Source: Labyrinthula sp. Ha (taxonomy: Eukaryota > Sar > Bigyra > Labyrinthulida > Labyrinthulaceae). From it: a stretch of DNA of 64,000 nt. Numbering within the stretch: position 1 is the stretch's first letter; each line of letters opens with the position of its first letter. Under the pieces are notes generated by a model that searched no databases, was not told the DNA's origin, and saw nothing but the letters and a program-made list of their open reading frames with translations. Location: contig JAALGZ010000015.1 of assembly GCA_015227615.1 (NCBI GenBank), positions 87,001-151,000 of the forward strand. Reading direction: 5' to 3'. This document shows, piece by piece, positions 23,532-34,008 of this stretch. The position numbers and the translations under genes were made by a program.

Positions 23532-26500
23532 AAGTTCATGGAATTTTCTGCTGGTGATAAAGGCGTAAGATGACGTGGAAAAAAGGCACGATGGTTTTAT
23601 TTGCTAAATAGAACTTTGGTATGGTAAAATTTTCTGATCATAAGAACAGAACTGTTACTGTGTTGAGCAAATCTTTTTATAGAACCTTTTAGTTTGGGTA
23701 TTAATGAAGAAAAGACAATTAATAGTCTAAGGCATTGAACTCCACTTTGTCTCCAATAGAAATTACTGATTATCACCAAGTATACTAGAAACAAGCAAAA
23801 CTGCACATAGACAGTTAGAATGTTAGCAGTTCAATGGATCCTAGTGCCTAACATGTATACTAATGGTGGAGCTACTACTAAGTCCATGTGCCTACTAGAT
23901 AATAGCAGATGAAGTTGTGCTAATTAATCCCTTATTTACTTGACATATACCCCATCTCCTTACCTACACTTATCTACATTTCATTTTTTCGTTGACATCC
24001 ATCGATAGTTTTGAAAGTGTGAAAGCAAAACAAAAGTTAATCTTGGGTTGCAGTTGAATACTATTAATGAGAATGGTGTACCAGAGAAATGAAATTTAAT
24101 CACAGGAGTGAAAAAAATGACAAAAGATACGATGAAACTCTGAAATGTTCCTGATCATGACATAGAGCCCTGAGCCATGATATTCTTGCATTGTATATCT
24201 ACGAGGTATATATAAAAGGACTATCTGTAGGTTTGGGGCATATGTTGTATGATATGACGATTGCCTTGTTTATAAGACCTTTAGATTTAACTACAATGAA
24301 AAAGTGAGTTGGCGATTTAGAATTCTTGGAGGCTTGAAGTGAAGATGGTTGTATTTCATGCGTTCTTTGTCGAACTATGATGGGTTTCCACCATGGCTTG
24401 AGGTTCTTGATTTGCTCGTAAAATTATTTACTCTTCAAATGATTGGTTTAAAGAAGGTGTGCTCCATTTTGCTGTGGAAGCTGCTGGTCTGTTGGGGGTA
24501 AGAATAGCATAGCAGGCGCAATCTCAGTAATAACTACTCTTTGAGGTGTTTCTTGCATGCACTTCATCGCGAAATTTGTATAGTTTGCTTGTGTAATCCA
24601 GAGGATTTATGTGATGCTAGAGACCTGCCTTCCTGTTTCTTGCTGTGTCATTTTTGGATGGGTCCGGCTTGGTGTATTGGGGTAGTAAGTGCCCTGAGGT
24701 TGAGATTCCGTGGTATTGCTATTTGAAATGGATGCTCTAGAGTTTAATGCCTGTTTGAACTATTTATCATTTTGAAGTTCGACTTGGCGGTCCAGCGTTC
24801 AAGTCGTCCAGTAGGAACTTGTTGGCGACGAAAGAAAGTAGTTCAATGCTAGTGAGGTAAAGGAAGTCGGTGTATGGGTGTGACTCTGTTGGAGGATTAG
24901 ATTTTAAACCTTAGGAATAAATTTCTCCTACTTCGTAGTTTCTGTATTGGTTGTAGTGACTTGTTTGCCAGCAGTGGTTTGGTAATGTCGTATGAGAGTG
25001 TGTTCTACCTGGTTCCTTACTGTGTACTTAGCATACTCATTTAAAGTTCAAGCTACTTAACTTCTTAGCTTGTGATTGAGATATTCCTGTTCGCATAGTT
25101 TGTTCTATTGTATTTTAGCAAGATTATTATAGCAAAGTCATCTTACTCCGTCCTAGAGTTGTGCTATTAGGTGTTCTTCAAAGCTTGGTGGGATTATTTA
25201 GAAAAGCATTTTTTAAATTTCAGAGGACATGTATCAATTCTATAAATCATGGAATGAAGGTTCCATAACTAAATCTCTGATTATAACCTCTTTTGACTTT
25301 AAATTTAAGTTGCTATCTGAGATGCGGTTCCTATAGTTGCTGTAAGTTGGCAGAATTCTATTTGATTTACTCAAGAAACTATTAATATCCATTCGTTTTG
25401 TCAAGTGCTCGCTCTATGATGGATAAGTTTCATAACATATTTTATTTCCCCCCTAGTGTACCTTTTTTAAAACCGTCCATGGTATTGCAATTATACTTAC
25501 TATAACATTCCATCATGTTAATCCTACAGTACTCTTTAGAAATGTTTCTCTTGTCTCATCGCACGACCTGGGACCAAAGTGGTTTAAGTAGAACATACCA
25601 ATATGCACGGTTCTCTCATAGGGTTCATATTTTAACTTTAAAATAATTTCGTTTACAACAACACCTTAGATTAAATCATGGATTACGAAACCACTGTATA
25701 TGCGAGAACTATTGTGTCGTCGACATTAAGGTAAAGTTCAGCTACGGATTCAAGATTCTGCTGTTGGATAGCAAGGGATATGATCTACAGATCTATTCCT
25801 CTTTTAACTGCATTAGCCTCAGAAAAATCCAGGAAATTAAAACCCTTTTCATTTATTTTAATTTGGAAAAGGTGTTCATTTGTTCTCATTTCCCAAAGAG
25901 CTCCTAGCAGAGATTTGGGGTATTTAGTGAAACATAGTTACCATTCAGAAGTCGATACTTCAAGAAAAGCTCTATAAATGTATAAATAACGTGGAGAGAG
26001 CTCAAAGTTGTGAAGGAATAAAATCATTTGAATATTTTGATAATTCTTAGGTGCTTCTACTTTAAAAATATCTTATTTCATTACTTTGTCTAATGCTTTA
26101 GATTTAAAGATGTTGCTTTGTATCTCTTAAAACTCAACTTAACATAATAACCAGGACTATATATCTATGTCTATTTTTTTACTACCTCAATAATACAGTT
26201 TTTATTGTTGAACCGGTCAGAATACACGATAGACAAACAGATATAGGTTGTATGTAGAGGTGTTCATTGTTTCTCCCGTCAATACTTGGTACCCTGATAC
26301 TACGCTTCAAGAACGGAGCTACAATACTGTAACAGGTTTCAACCTAGTATAGACATCATTCGATCAACTATGTTGCAAAATTCTGTGAAGTTTATATGTC
26401 ATTATCCATTTTAATCAGGGTAGAATCAATTCATTTACAAATGTACAGTATGTAGATATAATCACGCTAGAATTGATTATAGTAACTTGGAAGAAAGACT

Positions 26501-28568
26501 CGAGAAGCATATGAGTAATTGCAGCAGGTATGTTTATATTTCTGCATTTGATATTGCTTAGAACTCGAGTGTGCTACATGCCAAAATGCTATACCATACC
26601 AAACATTTGACTATCGATATAGCCTATCTATGGTGAGAATCTGCATAGATTGAGGGGTTGAAAACACTCCAATGGAATAAAAAAACCAAATAAGTCACAT
26701 TGGAATTACTGAAAAAAGCTTGCAAATCCATTTTATTTTAAACTTCTAATATTCCTAAGCGCAGCATCACTCACAGGGACCATAATTTTGAATGAAAGCA
26801 TGTACGGTAAGGTGTTCGCTCCTGTGTGACATATTTAGAAATCCAATAATGGGAATAGTATTCAATAACAGGATTAATTTGCTCAATATATTCTATTCAT
26901 TTACATACCTCCATTGATACACCTCTATTTTTTTCTTGGTGATGTTCATTCTAAGCGTTATTTGGTTTGAAATTATCTGAGGCATGCGTGACGGTCTTTT
27001 CAATTAACTGGGAGTTGTAATTTTTCTAAGAGAGACTATATCTGTGATACCTAGAGTAAAGATACATGTTTAAGTCTTTTATATAGATTTGTTTTATCAG
27101 GGCAGAAGACTAGCTTCGGTACTGTTTTCAGAACCTGAACAGTAAATAAACTTTAAATAAGCATAATATTAGGCTAAATGAATAGTATCCAGAAAATAGC
27201 TTTGGATATGTTGATATAGTATGTCTCTCGGAATTATGAAAGGAAATTAAATCTACCATGACCTTTCTTCTTTCATTTGAGGAGTTGCTGCCACAAGGGT
27301 CATATATATTTATGCTTAAACACTATATTTTATGGTTGTGCAATAATTGCTGCACTCTAACCTTGGCAAAATAAAACATATGGTTTAAAAATAATCTGGG
27401 TTACTCCATTTATTTATTTATTTCCGCCGCAATGCGTTGTAACAGAAATACCGCGCTTCTAAAGAGAGCCGAAAAGAGATAGTGATCATTTGAGTTCGCA
27501 TCAACATGTACCATCACATATTTCTTTGTCATATCTTTCAGTAAGTTTGAGTTAAAAAAAATCGCTGTCTGCAGGGTTACTTTATAAAAATAAGCTATTT
27601 GCAGAAGAATATTCTACATTACATAATTCATAACTAGTTTCTCTTTACAGCATCTAGCTTTTGCAAACGAAAACCTTTACATTCACCCTTGAAATATATT
27701 AGCAGCAGAATTTTAATACTATTTTAATCGACCTTTGGCTCATTGCGGATCATAATTTAATTCTTGTAGTTTTTCTAGACTAATATAAATCCTGGCATTC
27801 TTATTTCTTACTTATATTTTACTTCCGAGACTGCTGATAAAAATATTGCTATCATGTGCTATTCAGGGTGTTATATTTTGATAATAATAATTGAAGTAGT
27901 ATCATGTAGTCAAGACTTGATATTTAACATTTTTTTCTAATCTAACTGCAAAAGCAAACATTTTCCTAGTAAGTATCCTATCCCAGTAACCAGGTATAGA
28001 TTTTTCTTTTCTATATGCCGTAGTCGAAATTAGGTTCTTATATAGTACTTCTACTGGTTGGTAAAGGCAATGAAGAGTAGTGGCTAAGAAGCAAAGACAT
28101 TTTGCAAAACACGCTCTTATTTTCATCAGGGGTATTGGACAACACAAAATGATCATATTAGGTCTTATTTTTAGCTACTTATTATCAAGCTTGCTCTAAA
28201 TTTAGTTTTTTTAGTAAGTGGCCATAGGCACTGAATCTCTAACAAGAACAGGCACTGAACAGTGTAAAATATTTAATAAGGATAGCTTATTGAGTAACTG
28301 TGCTCGAGAAATGAATAGTTGAAATTCATGCATTAATCAAGAAGGTTGTACTCAAATGAAACTGGGAACCCGGGTCACATCCTTTTTTCATAGTGCTGCA
28401 GTGTTGAATAAATGTTTATAATAATGGGCGTCGATCCACACAAAGCTGCAACTCAGCACAAAATAGTGTTGAGACTGACATTTTTACCCTATCCTTAAGA
28501 TGGCTAATCGAAATAGCTTCAAATGTTCAATCAACGTTGTATTAATCAACTTTGAATACTCATTTTTC
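23532..28568. other. gene-poor stretch with one strand-skewed segment
   Basis: Mostly AT-rich spacer. Between about 24.25 and 25.10 kb the plus strand is rich in G and T (the minus strand in C and A), unlike the rest. Minus-strand frames there can be joined as exons at 25057-25096, 24932-25019, 24784-24848 and 24607-24734 to give 106 residues ending in a Thr/Gln/Pro-rich tail. A C/A-rich strand gives such residues in any frame, so this is weak. A short (ATTT)n run lies at 27408-27423. Confidence 0.3.
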
Positions 28569-28744
28569 CTAGCGCCTCCTTAGGGCAAATTGAAGTACTT
28601 CTTGAATACCATAAGAAACCTGGTTTTTATTGGGGTCGACCAAATCCAATTTATCACTAACATCAGCAATGAGCATAGAATTGCTGAATATGCTAAAAAG
28701 AAACCTTTGTCGTCAATTCTCTAGCCAAACTTTGCTTACCGCAT
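28569..28744 (-). CDS. candidate two-exon micro-gene, 42 residues
   Basis: Tentative. Exon 1 is only ATGCG (28740-28744). It is followed by a 47-nt intron (28693-28739) with the strong borders GTAAGC and TTTCTTTTTAG, then exon 2 (28569-28692) to TAG. The product includes LIADVSDKLDLVDPNKNQVS and ends FALRRR. About two thirds of its codons start with a purine. No family is recognised. A five-base first exon is unusual, so this may be the tail of a longer gene or chance. An 8-bp stem hairpin overlaps exon 1 at 28742-28764. Confidence 0.28.
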
Positions 28745-28764
28745 GAGTGCCTTTGACACTCATG
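28742..28764. repeat. short inverted repeat (hairpin)
   Basis: CATGAGTG and CACTCATG form a perfect 8-bp stem around a 7-nt loop. No T-run follows, so it does not look like a terminator. Function unknown. Confidence 0.6.
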
Positions 28765-29807
28765 TGTAGGTTAATATTAATGGGTTGGCTGACTGGTTTA
28801 GCAGTTAAGTTATTACTTAGCCCGTAGTAGAAAGTTCTCTTATAGATTTATTCTAAGTAAATCTGTTCTACCAATAGAATAATTGAAGAAATGAAGAGAC
28901 ATGAATTTGAACCTTGTTCTTCAAGAGAATGAAAAAAGACTTTAAAAAGTAAAAAGAAGCGAATTACATCCAAAGAAGAATAACATTCAGCGATCTGTAA
29001 CACTCTGTAGAACTCTTTTTAGGGATAGATCCGCTTAGGAATTTAATATCCATAACTAAAGATCTAGTAAGAACCAACAGGGTTGGATTTTGATAACGTC
29101 GAGTAGTCGTCTCAAAGAAACCGATTTAAAGAGCCAAGTAGCTCTAAAAAATACATTTTAACCAAGAGGTCCAAGCTAAAGTACAATGGTTGCCTTAAGT
29201 GCCCATCTTTCATTGGGAAAATACTTACTCGAAAGGTGAGTCTAAAACTGTTTTAAGTTACATAAAGTTTGTCAGCTCAACGTCAGCTCGTAAACTACAG
29301 GTGTAAATATGTAAGCTTATAGGTTCATTAGTATATATATTACTCTTGTTGGCTCTTGGTCTTTGCCTTCAAAAGAAACTCCAAGAAGAGTGGAATACTT
29401 AGAAACTCGTTGTTTTGGTCAGAAACAAACGTCAGTGTAGTTTACAACATAGAAGACAAGTTATTTGATTATATATTTCATAAGAATAAGACTTGAAACG
29501 AATATTTCAACAATCCAAATATATGAAAAATAACACTAAACTTTCCCTAACCCATAGAAACTTATTCTCCTTTCTTTATTTTTAACCTTTTCACCTCATT
29601 CATATATTCTAAAGATATTTTTTATCTAACTTTGATTTTTGAACCAGATGCTATCTATGCCCAAAATTTTAACTGTATGTAATATCTCCTAGAAATAAGC
29701 AATAAATGGAACGCATCCGGGAAATCCCGGGAACACACCTCCTAGAAGATATTCTTGTCCGTTGAGGAGATATCAAAACTAAATTGAAAGGTTTAAAAGA
29801 ATAAAAA
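28765..29807. other. spacer upstream of the RPEL gene
   Basis: AT-rich DNA with no gene seen. The last 100 bases before the RPEL gene hold CCGGGAAATCCCGGG-like symmetry at about 29717-29731, which could be a protein-binding palindrome in the promoter. Confidence 0.4.
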
Positions 29808-30566
29808 ATGGCATCGCTGATCATTAACTCCCCTGAAAGAAAGACTTTAGAGAAGCAGCTAGCTTCAAGACCAAGCCTCACTAGCTTGGAGAACCGTCAC
29901 TTTCTTTTCCCAAGCAGACACCAGAGAGTAAGCAGTGTACTACACGTAAATGCGAAGGAGTTAGAGAAGAACTTTACCAGGAATAAACTGAAGAGCATGA
30001 TTGAACAGAGGCCTACTAGAGAGGAACTTGAGCAGAAGCATGTGTTAAAATATGGAAGGAGAATGAGTGCAGTGTTACAATCATCGGCTGAGGTACTTGA
30101 ACAGGAGATCAAGAAAGACAAAGTAAACGCAATGCTCAGAAAGAGACCGAGTAAGACTGAACTCAGAAGAACATCTATACTTCCAAATGAACTTAATTTA
30201 GCGGACTCGTTGCAGGCAAATGCCGCTTCATTGAAAAAAGCGTTCCAGAAGGACAAAGTTCACCAGTTGTTGACCAAGGATAAACTTTCTGCTGGTGCTA
30301 CATTACCTGTTGATGCAAAGAAGAGGCTAGATGCGGAGATTAATGATATTAGAGTTCCTTATTCTCAAACTGAAAATACGACTGGGTTAAAAGCGATCTC
30401 TGATTTGTTTGAAGCAGGGAAAATTACTCAAAGACAAAGAGGGTATTTAAAGGATTTGATCATCAAAGAAAGTAAAGCAGTTCATGAGGTAATCTCTGGC
30501 TTTTTGCAAACCAAGGATGCTAATCAACTTTACTCTGGGCTTTTGCGTATTGCTGCTGAAAGATAA
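29808..30566 (+). CDS. RPEL-repeat actin-binding protein
   Basis: A 252-residue, highly charged helical protein with three RPEL motifs spaced by about 45 residues. Each has the pattern hydrophobic-x2-hydrophobic-x2-RP-x4-L: EKQLASRPSLTSLENRHFL, then KSMIEQRPTREELEQKHVL, then NAMLRKRPSKTELRRTSIL. Family knowledge: each RPEL motif binds one G-actin, as in MRTF and Phactr proteins, which sense the free actin pool. No PP1-binding tail, SAP domain or RhoGAP domain is seen; instead the C-terminal 80 residues (KAISDLFEAGKITQRQRGYLKDLI) look like a short helical module. The repeat spacers also resemble one another (VLHVNAKELEKNF, VLQSSAEVLEQEI, SLQANAASLKKAF), so a whole unit was duplicated. A role in actin monomer sensing is inferred from the motif only. 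Confidence 0.8.
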   Translation: MASLIINSPERKTLEKQLASRPSLTSLENRHFLFPSRHQRVSSVLHVNAKELEKNFTRNKLKSMIEQRPTREELEQKHVLKYGRRMSAVLQSSAEVLEQEIKKDKVNAMLRKRPSKTELRRTSILPNELNLADSLQANAASLKKAFQKDKVHQLLTKDKLSAGATLPVDAKKRLDAEINDIRVPYSQTENTTGLKAISDLFEAGKITQRQRGYLKDLIIKESKAVHEVISGFLQTKDANQLYSGLLRIAAER

Positions 30567-30656
30567 AGAGCTGACGCAGTATGTATAAATTTTCGTGAAA
30601 ACAACTTAAACTATGTTTTATTTCAAACTTCTATTTCACAAGAAAATCTATGCCTC

Positions 30657-31379
30657 CTATTCGTCGGATTTGCAAGTTTTCGTCTTTTGTTCAAAAAAGC
30701 AATCCTCATCCTTTTTACAGAACTTTTTTCTCTTGGAAATCAGCAGATATCTCTCATTGTACCAGGAGCACTTACTTCCCAAGACTGGTCCACCCGTAAC
30801 GTCTTCGTTCGGCTCCGTTTCAAATTCAATTGTCGGAGCTACAGTCGTTTCTAAAAATGGGTAACACTTTTTGTCCCCTTGGTTGAATTCACAAACTTGG
30901 TCATGGCGTTCGCAGTATTTCTTAATTGCATTAGTCTTCGCAACATCGTTTAAGGCTTCACAGGAAAATTCTGTGGGTGATAAGGTAGGTTTTGGTGTCA
31001 CAAATACACACATTCCAGAAACAAACTCACACACATCCAAACCTTTACAGATCTTCTTTCTCTTTGATAAGCTCACGCCCAATGTGTTCACGTCCTCGCA
31101 GATATCTTCTTCTGCAGGAGCCAAGGTGGGTGAGAAAGTAGGGGTATTCGACGGAGGCGCAGTAGGAGTCGCGTCATATTCAAACACCGAATCTTCTTGC
31201 CAATAAGCATTCCAATTCTCCCACAAGGAGTTAAGTCCATTTTGTAAATAAGAGAGCACACGGCCTGAGGTTACCCCAAAGGCATCGTCATATTTTTTCG
31301 TTCGCCTAAAAGAAGAGAGGGTGCATCGGCTCAAGCCAAGGGTAATTGCAAATATCAAACAAGTCTGTGTAATCTTCAT
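30657..31379 (-). CDS. secreted protein with three four-Cys modules and Pro/Thr linkers
   Basis: 240 residues from the first ATG. A signal peptide is evident (MKITQTCLIFAITLGLSRC, with Arg/Lys after it). After a spacer come three related modules with four cysteines each: CEDVNTLG...CKGLDVCEFVSGMC, CEALNDV...CERHDQVCEFNQGDKKC and CSWYNERY...CKKDEDCFFEQKTKTC. They share a run like SKRKK-C and a C-x5-C spacing. Linkers are Pro/Thr/Ser-rich (PTFSPTLAPA, PTLSPTE), as in cell-surface proteins of diatoms and other stramenopiles, probably O-glycosylated. The protein is likely extracellular or in the cell wall. No catalytic domain is seen. It lies tail to tail with the RPEL gene (90 bp apart) and 51 bp downstream of the RRM gene on the same strand. 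Confidence 0.78.
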   Translation of the reverse strand: MKITQTCLIFAITLGLSRCTLSSFRRTKKYDDAFGVTSGRVLSYLQNGLNSLWENWNAYWQEDSVFEYDATPTAPPSNTPTFSPTLAPAEEDICEDVNTLGVSLSKRKKICKGLDVCEFVSGMCVFVTPKPTLSPTEFSCEALNDVAKTNAIKKYCERHDQVCEFNQGDKKCYPFLETTVAPTIEFETEPNEDVTGGPVLGSKCSWYNERYLLISKRKKFCKKDEDCFFEQKTKTCKSDE

Positions 31380-31430
31380 AATGTTCAAGAACGGTCACTT
31401 CAAAGGACATACGTTTGAAATATATGCTGC

Positions 31431-33809
31431 CTATAAATAAGGGTTCTTATTCTTGACTTTGTATGGCACTGTAGCCAACGGTTTATCACGGTATAGATTA
31501 GGATCTTTTGCAAACTCCTGTGAGGATATTTTTCTTACCCTACTAAATGCTGCCATTGATTTGCATGTAAGAATTAGAGTGGATCCATCTCTCTGTAGGT
31601 GACATCTAACTATTTCAGGTCTGAGAAACTTGATCAAAGGTGTAAGTGTTTCATTAGTCTGCACTGGTGATGGTTTTCCCTTGGAAGTAAGCAGGGCATG
31701 GATTTCCTTGGAAAACTTCATACGTAGATTCTTTAGCAAAAGTGTTCTCTTTGGATCAGAAACCTCAAATGGTCCTTGATCTTCAGACCTCTTCTTGTTC
31801 TTCTCCAAACCTTTCACAATAAGTTTTCGATCAAGGAATACTTTGCCATGAATACGATTGATTGCGGTTTTCTTATCAAAAGCATCAAGGCCAACTAAGG
31901 CACTTTTTCTGCCCTTTTTATCTATTTTCAGTGATACTCTATCAAATTTTACCTCAAGTTGGTGCAAAAAATTGGTTAACTCATCTTCAGTAGCTGTGTT
32001 CCGAACCCCGAATAATGTTATAGATGACTTCTCTCCTCTCGTTTTATTAACCACCTTGGGAATGTCTTCTTTCGAAGTTGTTTCTCGGATAAGAGGCTTC
32101 TTTCTAGCTTTATTATCCTTAGTCATAGCCTTACGCTTAATCTGTGTCAATCTAGGGGTTAAGGCAGGTTGTTTAGGTTTTAACCTCCTTCGAGTACTAG
32201 ATAAGAGAAAAGAAATATAGTTTGACTCGTTTGACTTCAGTATGCCAGAGTTTTCTAGGTATCTCTGTTTAAATTCTTTAACAACATTCATTAACATAAA
32301 CACTATAAAATCACGAATCTCTTTTAAATTATTCGCATTTTCAAGGAGCAAATTAGCTGCTTTTTTCAACAATGTTTGCCTTTCTGAGAAGGAAGGAATA
32401 TTGTTGGAAACGAACATAACCGCCATTTTATATTTCATCCAGTCTTGGTATCTGCAAAAAACTTCTAACATGCTTTTAGTATGTTGGATATCTATTTCTT
32501 GGAGAATATTCAGTTTAAACTCAATTGAATTATTTGAAGAAGTTTTACTGGAAGTCTCTAATATGAAATATTTCGTCTTCAGCTTTAGCAAATGCAGGAA
32601 CATATCAGTTTCATTTCTTTCTTTCTCGAATGCTTCATATAACACAGTTTCAAAGTAATCAATAATAGCAAAAAGTTTTCTTTCCAGTTCGTGGATTGTG
32701 AGCTCTTTCAAAACATAGAACCTCCTAACTAAAAACATGTAGGCTTCCAGAATAGCCACTGTATTAGTAAAACTAGTTTTCTGTGTTGCTAACGCTTCAA
32801 CTAAACCTGTTTGAATCGTGCTTCCATCTTTCATAAATAATGGTTGCTTTACGTTTTTTATTTGAGTAATCAATAACACTAATAAGTATAATTTCCATAA
32901 TATAATTGAGTTACTATCTAGTTGCAGCAGAATATGCAATGCAGAAAGTAAATCCCCCTCTGACAAGCTAGCTTTCGAAAACAACCTGAGGAACAACGCA
33001 TCATAGTTCTTATTGAACCTGCAAGAGAGATCCGTAAATACTGTGCTCTTAAATCGCTCATTGTAACATCTACATTCAGTTGCTAGTTCCTTGAAAAAGA
33101 TTTCATTTTTCCTAGAAGTTAATGATAGCGATAGTTGCAGACATTCTCCAAACTTTAGATTGTCCTTCTCCAACAAAGTATAAAACTCATCAAGCTTTGA
33201 CATGGATTCATTAAATATACTTTGCGTCTTTTTAGAACTATTCATAAGGTTAGTTTCAAGCGCATCTGCTTCGTTCGATGCACGTTTTAATTTAAATTTG
33301 GATCCTTCAAAGTTAAGTAATGTCAACAAGTACTTAACTAACTTTCTCCTTTTTGATACATGAACACCATGGCGCTGGATAATAAATTCGCAAAATTCCG
33401 TTTCAAAAGCTTCATCAGGTCCAAGAGACAAATATCCATCAATTACCTTCTGTAGATCTCTGAAGATAAAAAATCTGTTCACGGCCTCTAGAGATAGTTT
33501 TAGGATATTTTGTGGAACTACCTCCCTCGCAATAGAACTGACCCAAAAATTAACATCAGTTTGGAATGGAAGAACCTCAAATGTTAATGTTTTTGCCTTC
33601 TCGCTTTCACCAACAAAAGTATATTGATTAATTAACTCAGTTTTTACCCTGAGCAACTGCTCTCCTTCTAACATGCCCAACTTCTTCAAATTCTCTTCTA
33701 TCCTCTCAAAAGTAGCAATTCTAATATCTTCTATTCCATCATCACTCTCCTCCGAATCCTGCATATCACCCAATTCAATGCTGGATACATCATTTTCCTC
33801 TTCTTCCAT
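31431..33809 (-). CDS. RNA-binding protein: helical repeat region plus C-terminal RRM
   Basis: 792 residues. The N-terminus is acidic (MEEEENDVSSIELGDMQDSEES). Residues about 30-540 are helical with regularly placed aromatic residues, which would suit HAT or TPR-like repeats. A basic, low-complexity linker follows (RRRLKPKQPALTPR, NKARKKP). One RRM is clear at about 596-670: ITLFGVRNTATEDELTNFL serves as RNP2 and KSALVGLDAF as a weak RNP1. A second, degraded RRM-like segment may lie at 690-770 (RTLLLKNLRMKF). The order of HAT-like repeats then RRMs recalls SART3/Prp24, the U4/U6 recycling factor, but the LSm-binding C-terminal decapeptide of that family is absent, so I give only a tentative link. 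It shares a 199-bp divergent promoter with homoserine kinase. Confidence 0.6.
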   Translation of the reverse strand: MEEEENDVSSIELGDMQDSEESDDGIEDIRIATFERIEENLKKLGMLEGEQLLRVKTELINQYTFVGESEKAKTLTFEVLPFQTDVNFWVSSIAREVVPQNILKLSLEAVNRFFIFRDLQKVIDGYLSLGPDEAFETEFCEFIIQRHGVHVSKRRKLVKYLLTLLNFEGSKFKLKRASNEADALETNLMNSSKKTQSIFNESMSKLDEFYTLLEKDNLKFGECLQLSLSLTSRKNEIFFKELATECRCYNERFKSTVFTDLSCRFNKNYDALFLRLFSKASLSEGDLLSALHILLQLDSNSIILWKLYLLVLLITQIKNVKQPLFMKDGSTIQTGLVEALATQKTSFTNTVAILEAYMFLVRRFYVLKELTIHELERKLFAIIDYFETVLYEAFEKERNETDMFLHLLKLKTKYFILETSSKTSSNNSIEFKLNILQEIDIQHTKSMLEVFCRYQDWMKYKMAVMFVSNNIPSFSERQTLLKKAANLLLENANNLKEIRDFIVFMLMNVVKEFKQRYLENSGILKSNESNYISFLLSSTRRRLKPKQPALTPRLTQIKRKAMTKDNKARKKPLIRETTSKEDIPKVVNKTRGEKSSITLFGVRNTATEDELTNFLHQLEVKFDRVSLKIDKKGRKSALVGLDAFDKKTAINRIHGKVFLDRKLIVKGLEKNKKRSEDQGPFEVSDPKRTLLLKNLRMKFSKEIHALLTSKGKPSPVQTNETLTPLIKFLRPEIVRCHLQRDGSTLILTCKSMAAFSRVRKISSQEFAKDPNLYRDKPLATVPYKVKNKNPYL

Positions 33810-33913
33810 TTTTCAGTTGTTCAACGGTTAATTCTTCACGATATTGTGAACATAAAGTTCGAGGATCTACGCGAGAAATATTGTTGTATAATCGAGAGAA
33901 TGTTGCCCATAGC

Positions 33914-33923
33914 CTATCGATAG
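33914..33923. promoter_or_regulatory. palindrome CTATCGATAG in divergent promoter, copy 1
   Basis: A perfect 10-bp palindrome lies between the RRM gene and homoserine kinase, 53 bp from a second copy of its core. TATCGATA is the core of the DREF-bound element of insects; use in this organism is only a possibility. Confidence 0.4.
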
Positions 33924-33966
33924 CCTGAATTCCGTTTTTTTTGATAATTTTAGAATTTTCGATAAG

Positions 33967-33975
33967 CTATCGATA
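33967..33975. promoter_or_regulatory. CTATCGATA element in divergent promoter, copy 2
   Basis: The second TATCGATA core, about 33 bp before the homoserine kinase start. A further CGATAA follows at 33980. Two copies in a 199-bp spacer suggest a shared regulator for both genes. Confidence 0.4.
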
Positions 33976-34008
33976 TGACGATAACGGTGTCCGGATTAAT
34001 TATATAGA

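Noticed and set aside
23819-23852. Short segment bounded by TGTTAG and CTAACA
   Set aside because: It looks like terminal repeats of a mobile element, but it is only about 33 bp with no partner copy or coding part.
24607-25096. Possible four-exon minus-strand gene, 106 residues
   Set aside because: The strand is C- and A-rich, so any frame yields Thr/Gln/Pro/Asn-rich peptides. Purine-first bias is near 50 percent in several exons.
27902-28156. 84-codon minus-strand ATG frame
   Set aside because: Length is within chance expectation and no motif is seen.
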